Shown here piece after piece: positions 17,773 to 26,493 of a DNA stretch of 64,000 nucleotides. A program made the position numbers and the translations under genes. The notes under the pieces are model-generated. The model did not search any database and was not told the origin of the DNA. It saw only the letters and a list, made by a program, of their open reading frames with translations. Source of the DNA: Streptomyces sp. Q6 (GTDB lineage: Bacteria; Actinomycetota; Actinomycetes; Streptomycetales; Streptomycetaceae); assembly GCF_036967205.1 (NCBI RefSeq), contig NZ_CP146022.1:8432001-8496000 (forward strand). The letters are read 5' to 3'. Numbering within the stretch: position 1 is the first letter of the stretch; each line of letters opens with the position of its first letter.

Positions 17773-18204
17773 ATGAGCGAGAACATCTGGAACTACCCCG
17801 ACGCCGCCGGGTACACCCCGGGCGCAGACCTGACGGGGTACAAGGTCGAGGCGAGCGACGGCAGTATCGGCAAGGTCGACTCGCACTCCCGCGACGTCGC
17901 CGATCAGTACATCGTGGTCGACACGGGCGTGTGGATCTTCGGCAAGGAGGTGCTGCTGCCCGCCGGCACCATCACTCATGTCGACCCCGAGGCGAAAACC
18001 ATCCGCGTTGCGCGCACCAAGGAAGAGATCAAGGCTGCCCCGGAGTTCGACAAGAACAAGCACCTGGACAACCCCGAGTACCACCAGGAACTCGGCACCC
18101 ACTACAGCCGTGGCGGCGGCAGCGGCATCACCACGCCCACACCGCCGGGAACCCCTGGCTCCCCCGGCACCGGCCCCGGTGAGCGGGGCGGGCCGACCAT
18201 CTGA
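17773..18204 (+). CDS. PRC-barrel domain protein
   Basis: 143 residues. The PRC-barrel covers about residues 18-75 (LTGYKVEASDGSIGKVDSH; QYIVVDTGVWIFGKEVLLPA; VDPEAKTIRVARTKEEIK). A hydrophilic segment (NKHLDNPEYHQELGTHYS) and a Gly/Pro/Thr tail follow. PRC-barrels mediate protein or RNA contacts; streptomycete versions are often stress-associated, but the role here is unknown. GGAGG is 7 nt before ATG 17773. Longer upstream frames are shadows. Confidence 0.9.
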   Translation: MSENIWNYPDAAGYTPGADLTGYKVEASDGSIGKVDSHSRDVADQYIVVDTGVWIFGKEVLLPAGTITHVDPEAKTIRVARTKEEIKAAPEFDKNKHLDNPEYHQELGTHYSRGGGSGITTPTPPGTPGSPGTGPGERGGPTI

Positions 18205-18287
18205 CGCCGAAGCGCCGCGGCGGGGCGTCTCAGCGGTGCTGGAGACATGCCGCCCTGCCGCGCGGTGCTCCCTCTGTGACGCGGTGA

Positions 18288-18313
18288 CGGGGACGGTTCA
18301 ACGGCCGTCCCCG
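18288..18313 (+). terminator. Hairpin after the PRC-barrel gene
   Basis: 9-bp perfect arms (18288-18296 with 18305-18313) 84 bp after the stop codon. It lies between converging genes. Confidence 0.55.
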
Positions 18314-18449
18314 CTCTTCGTGGGCTCACGGGCCATGGGATCTCGTGCCGGACTGGCGGTATCTCGTGCCGTGGGCTCTCATGCCGGCGACCGTGATGCC
18401 CCGAGCAGTGTCGCATCTGATGTGAGTGAGCCCCGATCCGGCGGCAGGA

Positions 18450-19238
18450 TCAGCCCCTTCGGGGCCGGTGCTCGTGGCCCGCGCGGACGGCACGTGGGCT
18501 CGCGCCGAGTTCGCGGCGGCACGCTTTGTTGAACGCTTGCAGGTCCGCGATGCCCACGGCCGCCGCGATCGCGTGGATGGACTGGGTGGAGGACAGCAGG
18601 AGGTGGCGGGCCCGCTGCAGACGCCGTCGCCGGATGTACGAGACGACGGTGAGGCCGGTCTCCGCGCGGAACACGCGGGTCAGATGTGTGTGGGAGACGC
18701 CGACCGAGGCGGCGATGTCCGGTACGCGCAGCGGGCCGGCCAGATGTTCCTCGACGTAGGCCTGCGTGGCGGCCACGAGCGGGTGCGGCTGGCCTGCGCG
18801 ATCGACACGAGCCAGTCCGGCGACGCGCCACAGGACGGTCCACACCTCGGCGGTCGCGTGCCGGGGAGACGATGCCCTGGTCGAGACGGCACTGCGCAGC
18901 AGCTCGGCCAGGCGCGTGCTGTCGCCGCCCGCGTCCTGCATCACCGGCACGCTCAACGGAGCCCCGCTGTCGTGCAGCCGGAAGTGGACGTACACATGTT
19001 CCGACCTGCCCCGGTAGCGGAAGTGCACGTCCGTGTCGGGCGGTACGAGGCTGATGTGGCCGGGGCGGATGCGGTGGACGGAGCCGCCGAGGGAGAGCGC
19101 GCCGTCGTAGTGGTAGAGGTGCAGCTGCCACAGGTCGGGCAGCCGGAAGGTGTCGTGCGCGGTGGCGACTCCGTGCACCCCGATGCCGATGTCGGCGACC
19201 GAGGGCGGCTCGTCGAGCCGCAGCGTTACTGACTTCAT
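18450..19238 (-). CDS. AraC family transcriptional regulator
   Basis: 262 residues. A cupin-like sensor domain (LPDLWQLHLYHYDGALSLGG; ISLVPPDTDVHFRYRGRSEH) precedes the AraC DNA-binding domain at about 155-250: VEEHLAGPLRVPDIAASVGV, THLTRVFRAETGLTVVSYIR and IHAIAAAVGIADLQAFNKAC. The ligand is unknown. It is divergent from a PhyH dioxygenase gene (73 bp between starts), which it probably regulates; AraC-PhyH neighbours are common. ATG 19238 lacks a good ribosome site. Confidence 0.9.
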   Translation of the reverse strand: MKSVTLRLDEPPSVADIGIGVHGVATAHDTFRLPDLWQLHLYHYDGALSLGGSVHRIRPGHISLVPPDTDVHFRYRGRSEHVYVHFRLHDSGAPLSVPVMQDAGGDSTRLAELLRSAVSTRASSPRHATAEVWTVLWRVAGLARVDRAGQPHPLVAATQAYVEEHLAGPLRVPDIAASVGVSHTHLTRVFRAETGLTVVSYIRRRRLQRARHLLLSSTQSIHAIAAAVGIADLQAFNKACRRELGASPRAVRAGHEHRPRRG

Positions 19239-19311
19239 GAGGGTGGAAAATTACCAGTAGTGGATGACTTCAGCCCACGACGCGGGAGTATCGGCGCCGT
19301 ACGTTCGTCGC

Positions 19312-20130
19312 ATGTCAACCAGCAAACACCTTCTGACATCGGTTCAGATGGCGCGCTTCGTCGCGCAGGGGCACCTACGCCTCGACGGGGTGGTGCCGCA
19401 GGAGATCAACGAGCGAGCCCTCGCCGCCCTGGCGGACGGACTGCCCGGAGTGCCCTACGGCACGCCGCTCCGCACGGCGTTTCCCGAGGACGCCTTCATG
19501 TCCGAGCTGCTCGCCCTGCCAGCCGTCGCCGGTACCGTGGAGAGCCTGGTCGGGCCCGACCCGACCGTCGACCACCACGCCGTCCACGTGCGCGAGCCGC
19601 ACGACGGACACGCGCAGGATCTCCACGCCGACGCGATCATCGACGTACGGCCGGACGCGTTCGACATCCAACTCATGTACTACCCGCACGAAGTCACCCC
19701 CGAGATGGGCGGCACGCTCAGCGTGCCCGGCAGCCACCTGCGCAGGGTCAACGAGACGGACATCGGCCGCGTCCAGAATCTGCGCGGGCAGTCGCGCCTG
19801 ACCTGCCCGGCGGGCACGGTCGTCCTGCTGCACCACGGCATCTGGCACGGCGGCCGCCGCAACGACACCGCGCGCCGCCGCTTCATGTACAAGATCCGCC
19901 TCAACCCGACCGTGCCCCAGGTGCGGCTCTGGGACACCGCGGACCTGGACGACCCGGCCGTCGCCACCGAACTCCACACCTACTTCCCCTGGTACGAAGC
20001 CGCCACCGCCCGCCTCGAGGTCTACAACCGGGTTCTGCTGTGGCGAGCCCTGACCGGAGACGCGTCGTTCGACGTCGAGCACTGGGTCACGCGCGTCAGC
20101 AACCGCCCGGCCCTGAGGAGTCACGCATGA
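19312..20130 (+). CDS. Phytanoyl-CoA dioxygenase (PhyH) family protein
   Basis: 272 residues from ATG 19312. Fe(II)/2-oxoglutarate dioxygenase motifs are visible: the HxD pair in AQDLHADAII, the conserved MGGTLSVPGSHLRRVNETD and the distal His/Arg region TVVLLHHGIWHGGRRNDTAR. It should hydroxylate a small molecule in the cytoplasm; the substrate is not predictable. An in-frame ATG at 19264 would leave only 25 bp to the divergent regulator. Its stop overlaps the next gene by ATGA, so the two are translationally coupled. Confidence 0.9.
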   Translation: MSTSKHLLTSVQMARFVAQGHLRLDGVVPQEINERALAALADGLPGVPYGTPLRTAFPEDAFMSELLALPAVAGTVESLVGPDPTVDHHAVHVREPHDGHAQDLHADAIIDVRPDAFDIQLMYYPHEVTPEMGGTLSVPGSHLRRVNETDIGRVQNLRGQSRLTCPAGTVVLLHHGIWHGGRRNDTARRRFMYKIRLNPTVPQVRLWDTADLDDPAVATELHTYFPWYEAATARLEVYNRVLLWRALTGDASFDVEHWVTRVSNRPALRSHA

Positions 20131-20402
20131 GACAGCAAGTCCTGGTCCTGTACCTGTCGTCCTCCGCGCTCGACTCACAGGTGGTCGGCTGGTCCCGATA
20201 CGACGGGACCGGCCGGACCCGCCCCATGACCGGTGACAGCGACGAGCCGCCGTACGACACGGGGCTCGCCGCTCTGTACGACGGCTGGCGCCTGTTCCAG
20301 GCCTCCCAACTGCTGCCGCCGCAGGCCGGTCACGAGTACGACGTGTCCTTCCTCAAGCACGAGTTCTTCTTCGAGAAGTGGGAGGACGAGACGCAGGCGT
20401 GA
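20127..20402 (+). CDS. Small protein coupled to the PhyH gene
   Basis: 91 residues; the start ATG overlaps the PhyH stop (ATGA, 20127-20130). Acidic and aromatic: LVLYLSSSALDSQVVGWSRY, then YDTGLAALYDGWRLFQASQL and a C-terminal HEFFFEKWEDETQ. No catalytic motif, signal or helix. The coupling suggests a subunit or accessory of the dioxygenase, but this is inference. Confidence 0.75.
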   Translation: MRQQVLVLYLSSSALDSQVVGWSRYDGTGRTRPMTGDSDEPPYDTGLAALYDGWRLFQASQLLPPQAGHEYDVSFLKHEFFFEKWEDETQA

Positions 20403-20722
20403 AGTGGCGTCGGCTGTCCGCGAGTGACCCGGAGCATCTCCGGCGACCCCGGCGGCTCCGTCCTGAAGAACTTAGGTACTGCCGGTGTGTCCTCCATCAA
20501 GTCGCTTGCTGCTTCGCTGGGTTGATGCCCTCTGGGTGGCGCGCGCGACGGCTGGCGGGAGTCGGCGTGGGCCGCGTGGGGAGGCTCCCGCCGACCAGCC
20601 GAGGGCGGTCGCCCGGGTGGTGTGAGGGGGCCGGGTCTGTGACGTGATGAAGACGCTGTGGGAGACGGGCTGTAACTCGGTGCGGGATACAAAGAGTTCT
20701 GACCGCTCGCACCGCGCTATTC
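20403..20722. other. Intergenic region
   Basis: No gene recognised. It holds the promoter region of the DUF4232 gene, and GGGGGA at 20725-20730 just after it is that gene's ribosome site. Confidence 0.35.
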
Positions 20723-20735
20723 CAGGGGGAACACC

Positions 20736-21494
20736 GTGAAGTCCAGCCGCACCGCTGCTCTCACCACCGACCGCACCCCTCGTCCCGCCGCCGGCCGCAG
20801 CGCCGCCTCCGCTGCTCGCCGCGGCACTGTCATTGCCGCTGTCGCGGTGGCCGTCGTCCTGGCGCTCACGGCCTGTGGCGGCAACGGCTCGGGGGCGGAC
20901 TCGTCCTCCGAAGGAGCCGCGCCCTCCGGGAGTTCCTCGCCGTCGTCTGCCGGGTCTTCGTCGCCCTCTCCGTCCTCGGGCTCTGGTGGTTCGCAAACGG
21001 GTCACGCGAAGCAGGGTTCGGCGGAGGGTGGCGAGGCGGGCGCCGACGCCGCGAACGCCGCAGAGGGATCAGCAGGCACCGGTGGCGGGGGCACGTTCTG
21101 CAAGACGAGGGACCTGGCCGTCGACGCGAGGGATGCCGCGCCGGATGAGGTGGCCGGCCGGATCGACATCACCATGGTCAACCGGGGGTCGGTCACCTGC
21201 TCGGTGACGGGTTTCGCGGGCGTCGACATCGAGGACGCCGATCACACGTCCAGCCCCATCGAGCGCGGCCCGGCGCAACCGCGTGTGACCGTCCTGAAGC
21301 CGGGCGACGCGGCTGTCTTCAATCTCGCCTACACGATCGACCCGTCCGGCAAGAGCCTCGCGTCGCCGACCAGTATTCTCGTCACGCCCCCGAACGAGAC
21401 CCACACCGTGAACCTGAAGTGGCCCGCGGGCGCGGGTCAGATCAAGGGCGCTTACGCCGACGTCGAGGTCTACCCGACGCATACGACCGTGTGA
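20736..21494 (+). CDS. Lipoprotein with DUF4232 domain
   Basis: 252 residues. The signal peptide ends in a lipobox, LTACGGNG, with Cys as the lipidated residue. A long Ser/Gly/Pro-rich linker follows, then DUF4232 from about residue 125: CKTRDLAVDARDAA, ITMVNRGSVTCSVTGFAGVD, VTVLKPGDAAVFNLAY and a final VEVYP. Two cysteines probably form a disulfide. DUF4232 proteins sit on the outer face of actinobacterial membranes; function unknown. GTG 20736 has a clear AGGGGGA site. Confidence 0.9.
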   Translation: MKSSRTAALTTDRTPRPAAGRSAASAARRGTVIAAVAVAVVLALTACGGNGSGADSSSEGAAPSGSSSPSSAGSSSPSPSSGSGGSQTGHAKQGSAEGGEAGADAANAAEGSAGTGGGGTFCKTRDLAVDARDAAPDEVAGRIDITMVNRGSVTCSVTGFAGVDIEDADHTSSPIERGPAQPRVTVLKPGDAAVFNLAYTIDPSGKSLASPTSILVTPPNETHTVNLKWPAGAGQIKGAYADVEVYPTHTTV

Positions 21495-21861
21495 CGTCTC
21501 GCCCGGGACGAGCGCCGCCCATGATGATCTGGAGCGGGCGATGCGCCACCTTCCTCCGGGAGCCAAGCGGGACTTGGGCCGACTGACCACGCGTGAGGAA
21601 CGTGAGCGCCGCGCTCTGCCTGAAGCCCCCTCCTGCGGGTTGAAGACATTCGCCTGGTCGTGAACCAGGACGTGTGACCATTGATGCGCTGTGAGTTCGG
21701 GTGCCGTCCCTCCCGTCGAACACGGCCGGGAGGGAGGGCGGATGGCAGGGGCTGCGGGACGTCGTCGGTGTCGTCGGAGATCGGATCGGTGTTGGTCGGC
21801 GGTCGCCTCGCTCATCCGTCCGAGCTGAACGCCCTTTGCCGGGCGCGGAGTTGAGGGCGGG
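21495..21861. other. Intergenic region between converging genes
   Basis: No supported gene. A weak hairpin (21707-21715 with 21727-21735) may terminate one or both flanking units. Confidence 0.35.
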
Positions 21862-23184
21862 TCAAGGTGCGGAGTCGGTGGCCGGTGCGGCGTCGGCGGC
21901 GGGCCCGGGAACGGTCGGCTTCTTGGTGACGGGCGGCGCCGTGGTCGCGCTCGGTGTGCGGTAGGCGCGGAGAGGCGCGTTGGTCGCGGCGACGACGGCG
22001 ATCATCAGGGCTGCGGACAGTCCGCCGAAAAGCAGGGAGAAGGGCGCGGAGGTGGCCGATGCCAGCAGGCCCGCACGGAAGTTGCCGAGCTCGGGGCCGG
22101 CGACACCGATGACGTGTTCTGCCGAGGACACCCGCCCCCGGTAGGCGTCCGGGGTCTCCAGTTGCACCAAGGCGCTGCGCGTGATGACCGAGATGGTGTC
22201 GGCGGCGCCCGCCACGGCCAGGCAACCGAGCGCCAGCCACAACGGCTGTGCCAAGGCGAAGCAGGCCAGTGCCAGGCCCCAGACGGCCGCCGCGGACAGT
22301 TGGATGAGACCTGCGCGGCGTCGGCGCGTCACCGTGGCGGAGAGCAGCCCCGCGCTGATCCCGCCGACCGCGACGGCCGACAGGAACAGGCCGAGGGTCT
22401 GCGGGTTTCCCTGGAAGCGGATCTCGTTGAGCAGGGGGAAGAGCGCGATGGGCATGGCGAGCAGGGTCGCGGACAGATCGGTGGCCATCGAGCCCCACAG
22501 AGTCGGGCGGCGCAGAAGGATCCGCCAGCCGCCGGGCTCGGGTCGGCGTCTGCCGCCTGCCGGGCCGGTGCTCTCGGGCCGCATGGCGGGCAGGCGAAAC
22601 ACCGTCAGCATCGAGAGTGCCGCGGCCGCGGCCTGGGCCGCGTAGGCGGCGGGAAAGTCCCAGCGGGCGATGATCAGTCCGGCCGCCGCGGGACCGGCCA
22701 GCATCGCCGCCTGGAAGGAGATGTTGGTCAGAGCGAGACCGGCCGCGACCTGGTCGCCCGGCAGCAACCGGACCGGAAAGGTGCGCCGAGCCGGAGCACC
22801 CAGGGCGCCGCAGCTCGTCCCCAGGGCGACGAGGGCGAGCAGCAGCAGTACGTTGCGGTTGTCCGCCAGGGCCTGGGCGCACAGCCCCGCGGCGGCCATC
22901 AACTGGCCTGCGGTGGTGGCCCGTACCAGCGTACGGCGGTCGACGGTGTCGGCCAGGGTGCCGCCGAGCAGCCCGAACCCGATCATCGGCAGCCCGGTGG
23001 CGAGCCCGATGGTGCCGGTGCCCACCGGGCTGCCGGTCAGGTCCCAGACCTGGGCCAGCACCGCCACGTTCGCTATCTGTCCGCCGAGTTGCGAGACCGA
23101 GGTGCCGATCCACAGGGCGCGAAACGGCCGGTTGCCGCGCAGCGGGCGGGTATCGAGGAACCGGACACGGCCACGTCTCTTCAT
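21862..23184 (-). CDS. MFS transporter
   Basis: 440 residues with about 12 hydrophobic helices. The first helices and loop (FRALWIGTSVSQLGGQIANV; LGGTLADTVDRRTLVRATTA) carry the MFS motif-A-like D-R-R-x-L-V. ALGAPARRTFPVRLLPGDQV is typical of the enterobactin-exporter (EntS)-like MFS_3 branch. It probably exports a drug or natural product. ATG 23184 overlaps the MarR stop by ATGA, so the regulator and pump form one translationally coupled operon. The C-terminal tail is Pro/Ala-rich. Confidence 0.9.
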   Translation of the reverse strand: MKRRGRVRFLDTRPLRGNRPFRALWIGTSVSQLGGQIANVAVLAQVWDLTGSPVGTGTIGLATGLPMIGFGLLGGTLADTVDRRTLVRATTAGQLMAAAGLCAQALADNRNVLLLLALVALGTSCGALGAPARRTFPVRLLPGDQVAAGLALTNISFQAAMLAGPAAAGLIIARWDFPAAYAAQAAAAALSMLTVFRLPAMRPESTGPAGGRRRPEPGGWRILLRRPTLWGSMATDLSATLLAMPIALFPLLNEIRFQGNPQTLGLFLSAVAVGGISAGLLSATVTRRRRAGLIQLSAAAVWGLALACFALAQPLWLALGCLAVAGAADTISVITRSALVQLETPDAYRGRVSSAEHVIGVAGPELGNFRAGLLASATSAPFSLLFGGLSAALMIAVVAATNAPLRAYRTPSATTAPPVTKKPTVPGPAADAAPATDSAP

Positions 23185-23669
23185 CGCGGTGGCTCGACAA
23201 GGTGGTCGAGGACCCGCTGCCGCATCGACCGGCGTTCCAGCGCCCGGCGCACTTCCTCCACCACGGCGGTCATCGCGTAAGGGACTTCGCCATCCAGCTC
23301 GGCGACCGTCGCGTGCGTGGCGCGCCACTCCGCTTCCAGGAACGGAACGAGTGACCGGCCGCGCTCGGTGAGATCGATCCGCCGGGTACGGGCGTCGGGC
23401 CCCGGCTCGGAGGTGACCAGGTCTTCCTTGCGCATGGCGGCGATGGTCTGGCTGATCGCGGAGTGCGAGCGGTCCAAGGACTGCGCGAGTTCGCGGATGG
23501 TCAGCGGTCCGGTGTGGGCGAGCCGGATCAGCGGATAGGCGAAGCGGGGCCGTACCCCCTGGATGCCCCGCTCGATGTAGACCTGCTCGATCTCGGCGTC
23601 CATGGAGGCCAGAAGCTCGTGCAGGCGGTGCCAGGGGTCGGGGAGCGCGGTGGGATCAGAAGATGTCAC
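23181..23669 (-). CDS. MarR family transcriptional regulator
   Basis: 162 residues from GTG 23669 (an ATG at 23720 is in frame but lies beyond the operator). The winged helix is clear: RLAHTGPLTIRELAQSLDRS, HSAISQTIAAMRKEDLV and PGPDARTRRIDLTERGR. It presumably represses the MFS gene it is coupled to and its own promoter. A dyad CAGCGCT-N8-AGCGCTG overlaps the start codon, which fits autorepression. Confidence 0.9.
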   Translation of the reverse strand: MTSSDPTALPDPWHRLHELLASMDAEIEQVYIERGIQGVRPRFAYPLIRLAHTGPLTIRELAQSLDRSHSAISQTIAAMRKEDLVTSEPGPDARTRRIDLTERGRSLVPFLEAEWRATHATVAELDGEVPYAMTAVVEEVRRALERRSMRQRVLDHLVEPPR

Positions 23670-23690
23670 AGCGCTAATATAACAGCGCTG
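23669..23690. promoter_or_regulatory. Putative MarR operator overlapping the regulator start
   Basis: Inverted repeat CAGCGCT (23669-23675) and AGCGCTG (23684-23690) spaced by the AT-rich AATATAAC. It includes the first base of the GTG codon of marR. Confidence 0.6.
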
Positions 23691-23698
23691 CGATAATT

Positions 23699-23750
23699 GG
23701 CTCCGTAAGGCGGGCTCCAAGAACGGCTCCGTGAGGCGGGCTCAAAGAGC
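23699..23750. repeat. Direct repeat, 2 x 26 bp
   Basis: Two adjacent near-identical units (23699-23724 and 23725-23750), differing at three positions, just upstream of the marR operator. Confidence 0.8.
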
Positions 23751-23842
23751 GAACGCGGTGGGTAGGGGGCAGCCGGCTGTCTCCCCCGAGGGGTGAGCAG
23801 CCAGCCGTCTCCCCACCCGGACACGCGCCGGGAAGGCTGCGC

Positions 23843-24853
23843 CTACCGGGAGGCCGCCACGGGGCGCGACTTGTAGAAGGATTCCTCCAGGTAGGCGGCC
23901 TTGTGCGGCTGGTAGGGCTCCTCCAGGTAGGCGGCTTCGTCCTCGTCGAGTTCGACGTCCACCGCGGCGACCGCGTCGGCCAGTTGGGCCGGCTTGGTGA
24001 CCCCGACGACGGGCGAGGTCGCTACCGGGTTGCGCATGACCCAGGCCAGGGCGACCTGGGCCGGGGACAGACCCCGCTTGCCCGCGATCTCGTGGACACG
24101 CTCAACCACCGCCTGGTCCCCGTCGTGGTAGAGGATCTCGCCGCCCGGATCGGTCCCGGCACGCGCCGTGGCGGTGTCCCGGGTCCGCGTCAGCCTGCCC
24201 CGCGCCAGCGGGCTCCACGGGATCACGCCGATGCCCTGGTCGACGCAGAGCGGGAACATCTCCCGCTCCGCTGCTCGGTGGATGAGGTTGTAGTGGTCCT
24301 GCATCGACACGAACCGGGTCCAGCCGTTCAGATCAGCAAGGTACAGGGCTTTGGTGAACTGCCAGGCGTACATGGAAGAGGCTCCGATGTAGCGGACCTT
24401 CCCGGACCTGACCGCGTCGTGCAGCGCCTCGAGGGTTTCCTCGATCGGGGTGTCGTAGTCCCAGCGGTGGATCTGGTACAGGTCGATGTAGTCGGTCCCC
24501 AGGCGCTTCAGGGAGGCGTCGAGCTCGGCGAAGATCGCCTTGCGGGACAGCCCGGCGCCGTTCGGGCCGGGGCGCATCCGCATCCAGACCTTGGTGGCGA
24601 GAACGACCTCTTCGCGCCGGGTGAAGTCCTTCACCGCCTGGCCGACGATCTCCTCGCTGCTTCCGGCGCTGTACCCATTGGCCGTGTCGAGGAAGTTGAC
24701 GCCGCTCTCAAGTGCCTGCCTGATGATGTCCCGGCCGGCGTCCGCGCCCAGCGACCAGGGCTCGCCACCCCGGTCCGGCTCGCCGAAGCTCATACAGCCG
24801 AGGGCGATGGCGGAGACTTCCAGTCCGGTTGTTCCGAGTTTGATGTATCGCAT
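23843..24853 (-). CDS. Aldo/keto reductase
   Basis: 336 residues, TIM-barrel oxidoreductase. Start MRYIKLGTTGLEVSAIALGC; catalytic tetrad visible as D and Y in FLDTANGYSAGSSEE, K in LATKVWMRM and H in LYQIHRWDYDTP. The NADPH-binding end is NPVATSPVVGVTKPAQL. It reduces aldehydes or ketones; substrate unknown. The C-terminus carries a short internal duplication (AAYLEEPYQPHK then AAYLEESFYK), encoded by a near-repeat at about 23885-23945. Single-gene unit by position. Confidence 0.92.
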   Translation of the reverse strand: MRYIKLGTTGLEVSAIALGCMSFGEPDRGGEPWSLGADAGRDIIRQALESGVNFLDTANGYSAGSSEEIVGQAVKDFTRREEVVLATKVWMRMRPGPNGAGLSRKAIFAELDASLKRLGTDYIDLYQIHRWDYDTPIEETLEALHDAVRSGKVRYIGASSMYAWQFTKALYLADLNGWTRFVSMQDHYNLIHRAAEREMFPLCVDQGIGVIPWSPLARGRLTRTRDTATARAGTDPGGEILYHDGDQAVVERVHEIAGKRGLSPAQVALAWVMRNPVATSPVVGVTKPAQLADAVAAVDVELDEDEAAYLEEPYQPHKAAYLEESFYKSRPVAASR

Positions 24854-25271
24854 GCTCCGGAACCTAGGAGTTCGCGTGCGCTCTCACGCAACCCCAAAGG
24901 CGCGGGGCGTGCGGGCCCTGGCAGGTTTCGACCGCCCTTTCCAGACAGTGCCCGGAACCTGAGCCAACGCTGCCGGCGCGGCCTTCCTTCCGGCTCAGAG
25001 GCGCAGGGGGCCCCTGATGCCGCGCCGACTCACCCCGCTGAACGGGATTCCGGGATTGCGGGGGAGTCGAGGGCGGTCCCGTCGGGTGGGCGCAGCGGGA
25101 GCGGTGGCACTGGCTGATCAGTGCCGCCGGCCTGCGGCTTCCGGGCGTGGCGCTGTCGGGCAGGGGGGTGAAGTCGGACAGGTCTGCCGTGCGTCGTATT
25201 CCATCCCAGGCGAATGTCATCGAGTCTGCTGCGTTATGAGTGAATATCGCACAAATGCGGTGAAGGGTGGC

Positions 25272-25838
25272 GTGCGCGTGAGCGTGCGCACGGCACTGGT
25301 AGGAGCCGTGGCGGCGGCCGCGCTCGGCTGGACCGCTGCCCCCGCCAGTGCCCTCGGCCCGCTCCTGGATGACGGGCCGGGCAGGCCGGGTTCCTCCGCC
25401 GTCGGAGGCGAGCAGGGGAAGGGCGACCCGTCCGTCCCGCCTCCCGGGACGGACCGCGAGGTCCCGGCGGGACCGGGTTACGGCGAGGAGTCCGGCGGAT
25501 ACGGTGAACAGCCCTCCGGCTACGGCGAAGAGCAGACTCCATCGGCCACGCCCACCCCGTCCGTCACGTCCTCCGTCGGGCCGCCCGTGGTGCAGACCCC
25601 CTCCCCGTCCGCCCCACCGACCACGACTCCTGCCACCGGCACGCCCACTCCAGGGCCTTCGAAGTCCAGCACGCCGAGCGGCCCGCCCCGACCGGCGCCC
25701 TCCACCGGCGAGCACCGGCCTCCGCAACTGGCCGAGACCGGCAGGAAGACGACCCTCGTCGCTCTCACCGCGGCCGCGATCATGCTGCTCGCGATCGGCA
25801 CCGCGGTACGGCTCATGGCCCGCCGGGGCAAGGCGTGA
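25272..25838 (+). CDS. LAxTG-type wall-anchored secreted protein
   Basis: About 188 residues from GTG 25272 (GTG 25278 or ATG 25236 possible). Signal peptide VSVRTALVGAVAAAALGWTA, then a Gly/Tyr/Glu segment with GYGEE-type repeats and a Pro/Thr/Ser-rich stalk. The end is LAETG, a hydrophobic helix (LVALTAAAIMLLAIGTAVRL) and MARRGKA. LAxTG is the motif used by class E sortases in Streptomyces. The protein should be covalently linked to the wall; its stalk has no recognised domain. GAAGGG precedes the GTG. Confidence 0.75.
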   Translation: MRVSVRTALVGAVAAAALGWTAAPASALGPLLDDGPGRPGSSAVGGEQGKGDPSVPPPGTDREVPAGPGYGEESGGYGEQPSGYGEEQTPSATPTPSVTSSVGPPVVQTPSPSAPPTTTPATGTPTPGPSKSSTPSGPPRPAPSTGEHRPPQLAETGRKTTLVALTAAAIMLLAIGTAVRLMARRGKA

Positions 25839-26183
25839 CCTGGAGGCGGTGACGTCGATCCGCCGCGGCGCGCCGCGTCTCGGCCACTGCTGCCCGTCCG
25901 GCACGAGGTGCCCGTCCGTGAGCCTCCGCCACCTTGAATCCGCGGGTCAAGGGCTGGCGTGACGGGTCCTCGTGGTGCTCATCCGCGTGCGCGCAACAAC
26001 AACAGCGTCCGGGAGTCCGAGCCGCACTCTCGGCTTCGTCGCCACGGTGGCTTCCGGTGTGTTCCTGTCGACCGCCGTGTGACCTCGTGGACCAAGGCGG
26101 CCGGGGCCCGCCGGTGCCGGGTGAAGGATCACCTGTCTTGGATCACGGCCCGTGGGTACACGGAGGGCACAAGGAGAAACCCC

Positions 26184-26443
26184 ACGCGTGCCCTGTCCTT
26201 GGTCTGCACCCTCAACGCGTCCCCCGCCCCTCCAGCAGCCTGCTCCTGTCCGACCAGGTCTGCGCCGAGCTCGACAAGCTCGGTGTGACGACCGAGACGA
26301 TCCGTGTCGCCGACCACGACGTACGCCCCGGTGTCGGGACGGACATGGGGGAGGGAGACGCCTGGCCCATGCTGCGCGAGAAGGTGCTCCAGGCCGACAT
26401 CCTTGTGATGGCCACCCCGATCTGGCTGGGGCACCCCGGATGA
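26184..26443 (+). pseudogene. Broken NADPH-dependent FMN reductase/flavodoxin-fold gene
   Basis: AAGGAG (26171-26176) is followed by ACG where ATG is expected (26184), then RALSLVCTLNASPAP. One base appears lost near 26226-26232; the next frame continues SSLLLSDQVCAELDKLGV, TIRVADHDVRPGVGTDMGEG and LQADILVMATPIWLGHPG before TGA at 26443. These are the family's first half; the rest is absent. Three lesions (start, frameshift, truncation) indicate a decayed gene. A PfpI gene begins 50 bp later. Confidence 0.75.
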
Positions 26444-26493
26444 CGCCGGGCCGGAACCCGCCCGCACCCGAACGGCACAGAAAGGCTGACCCC

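Noticed and set aside
22114-23280. 388-codon plus-strand frame
   Set aside because: Antisense to the MFS transporter; Gln/Arg/Gly-rich shadow.
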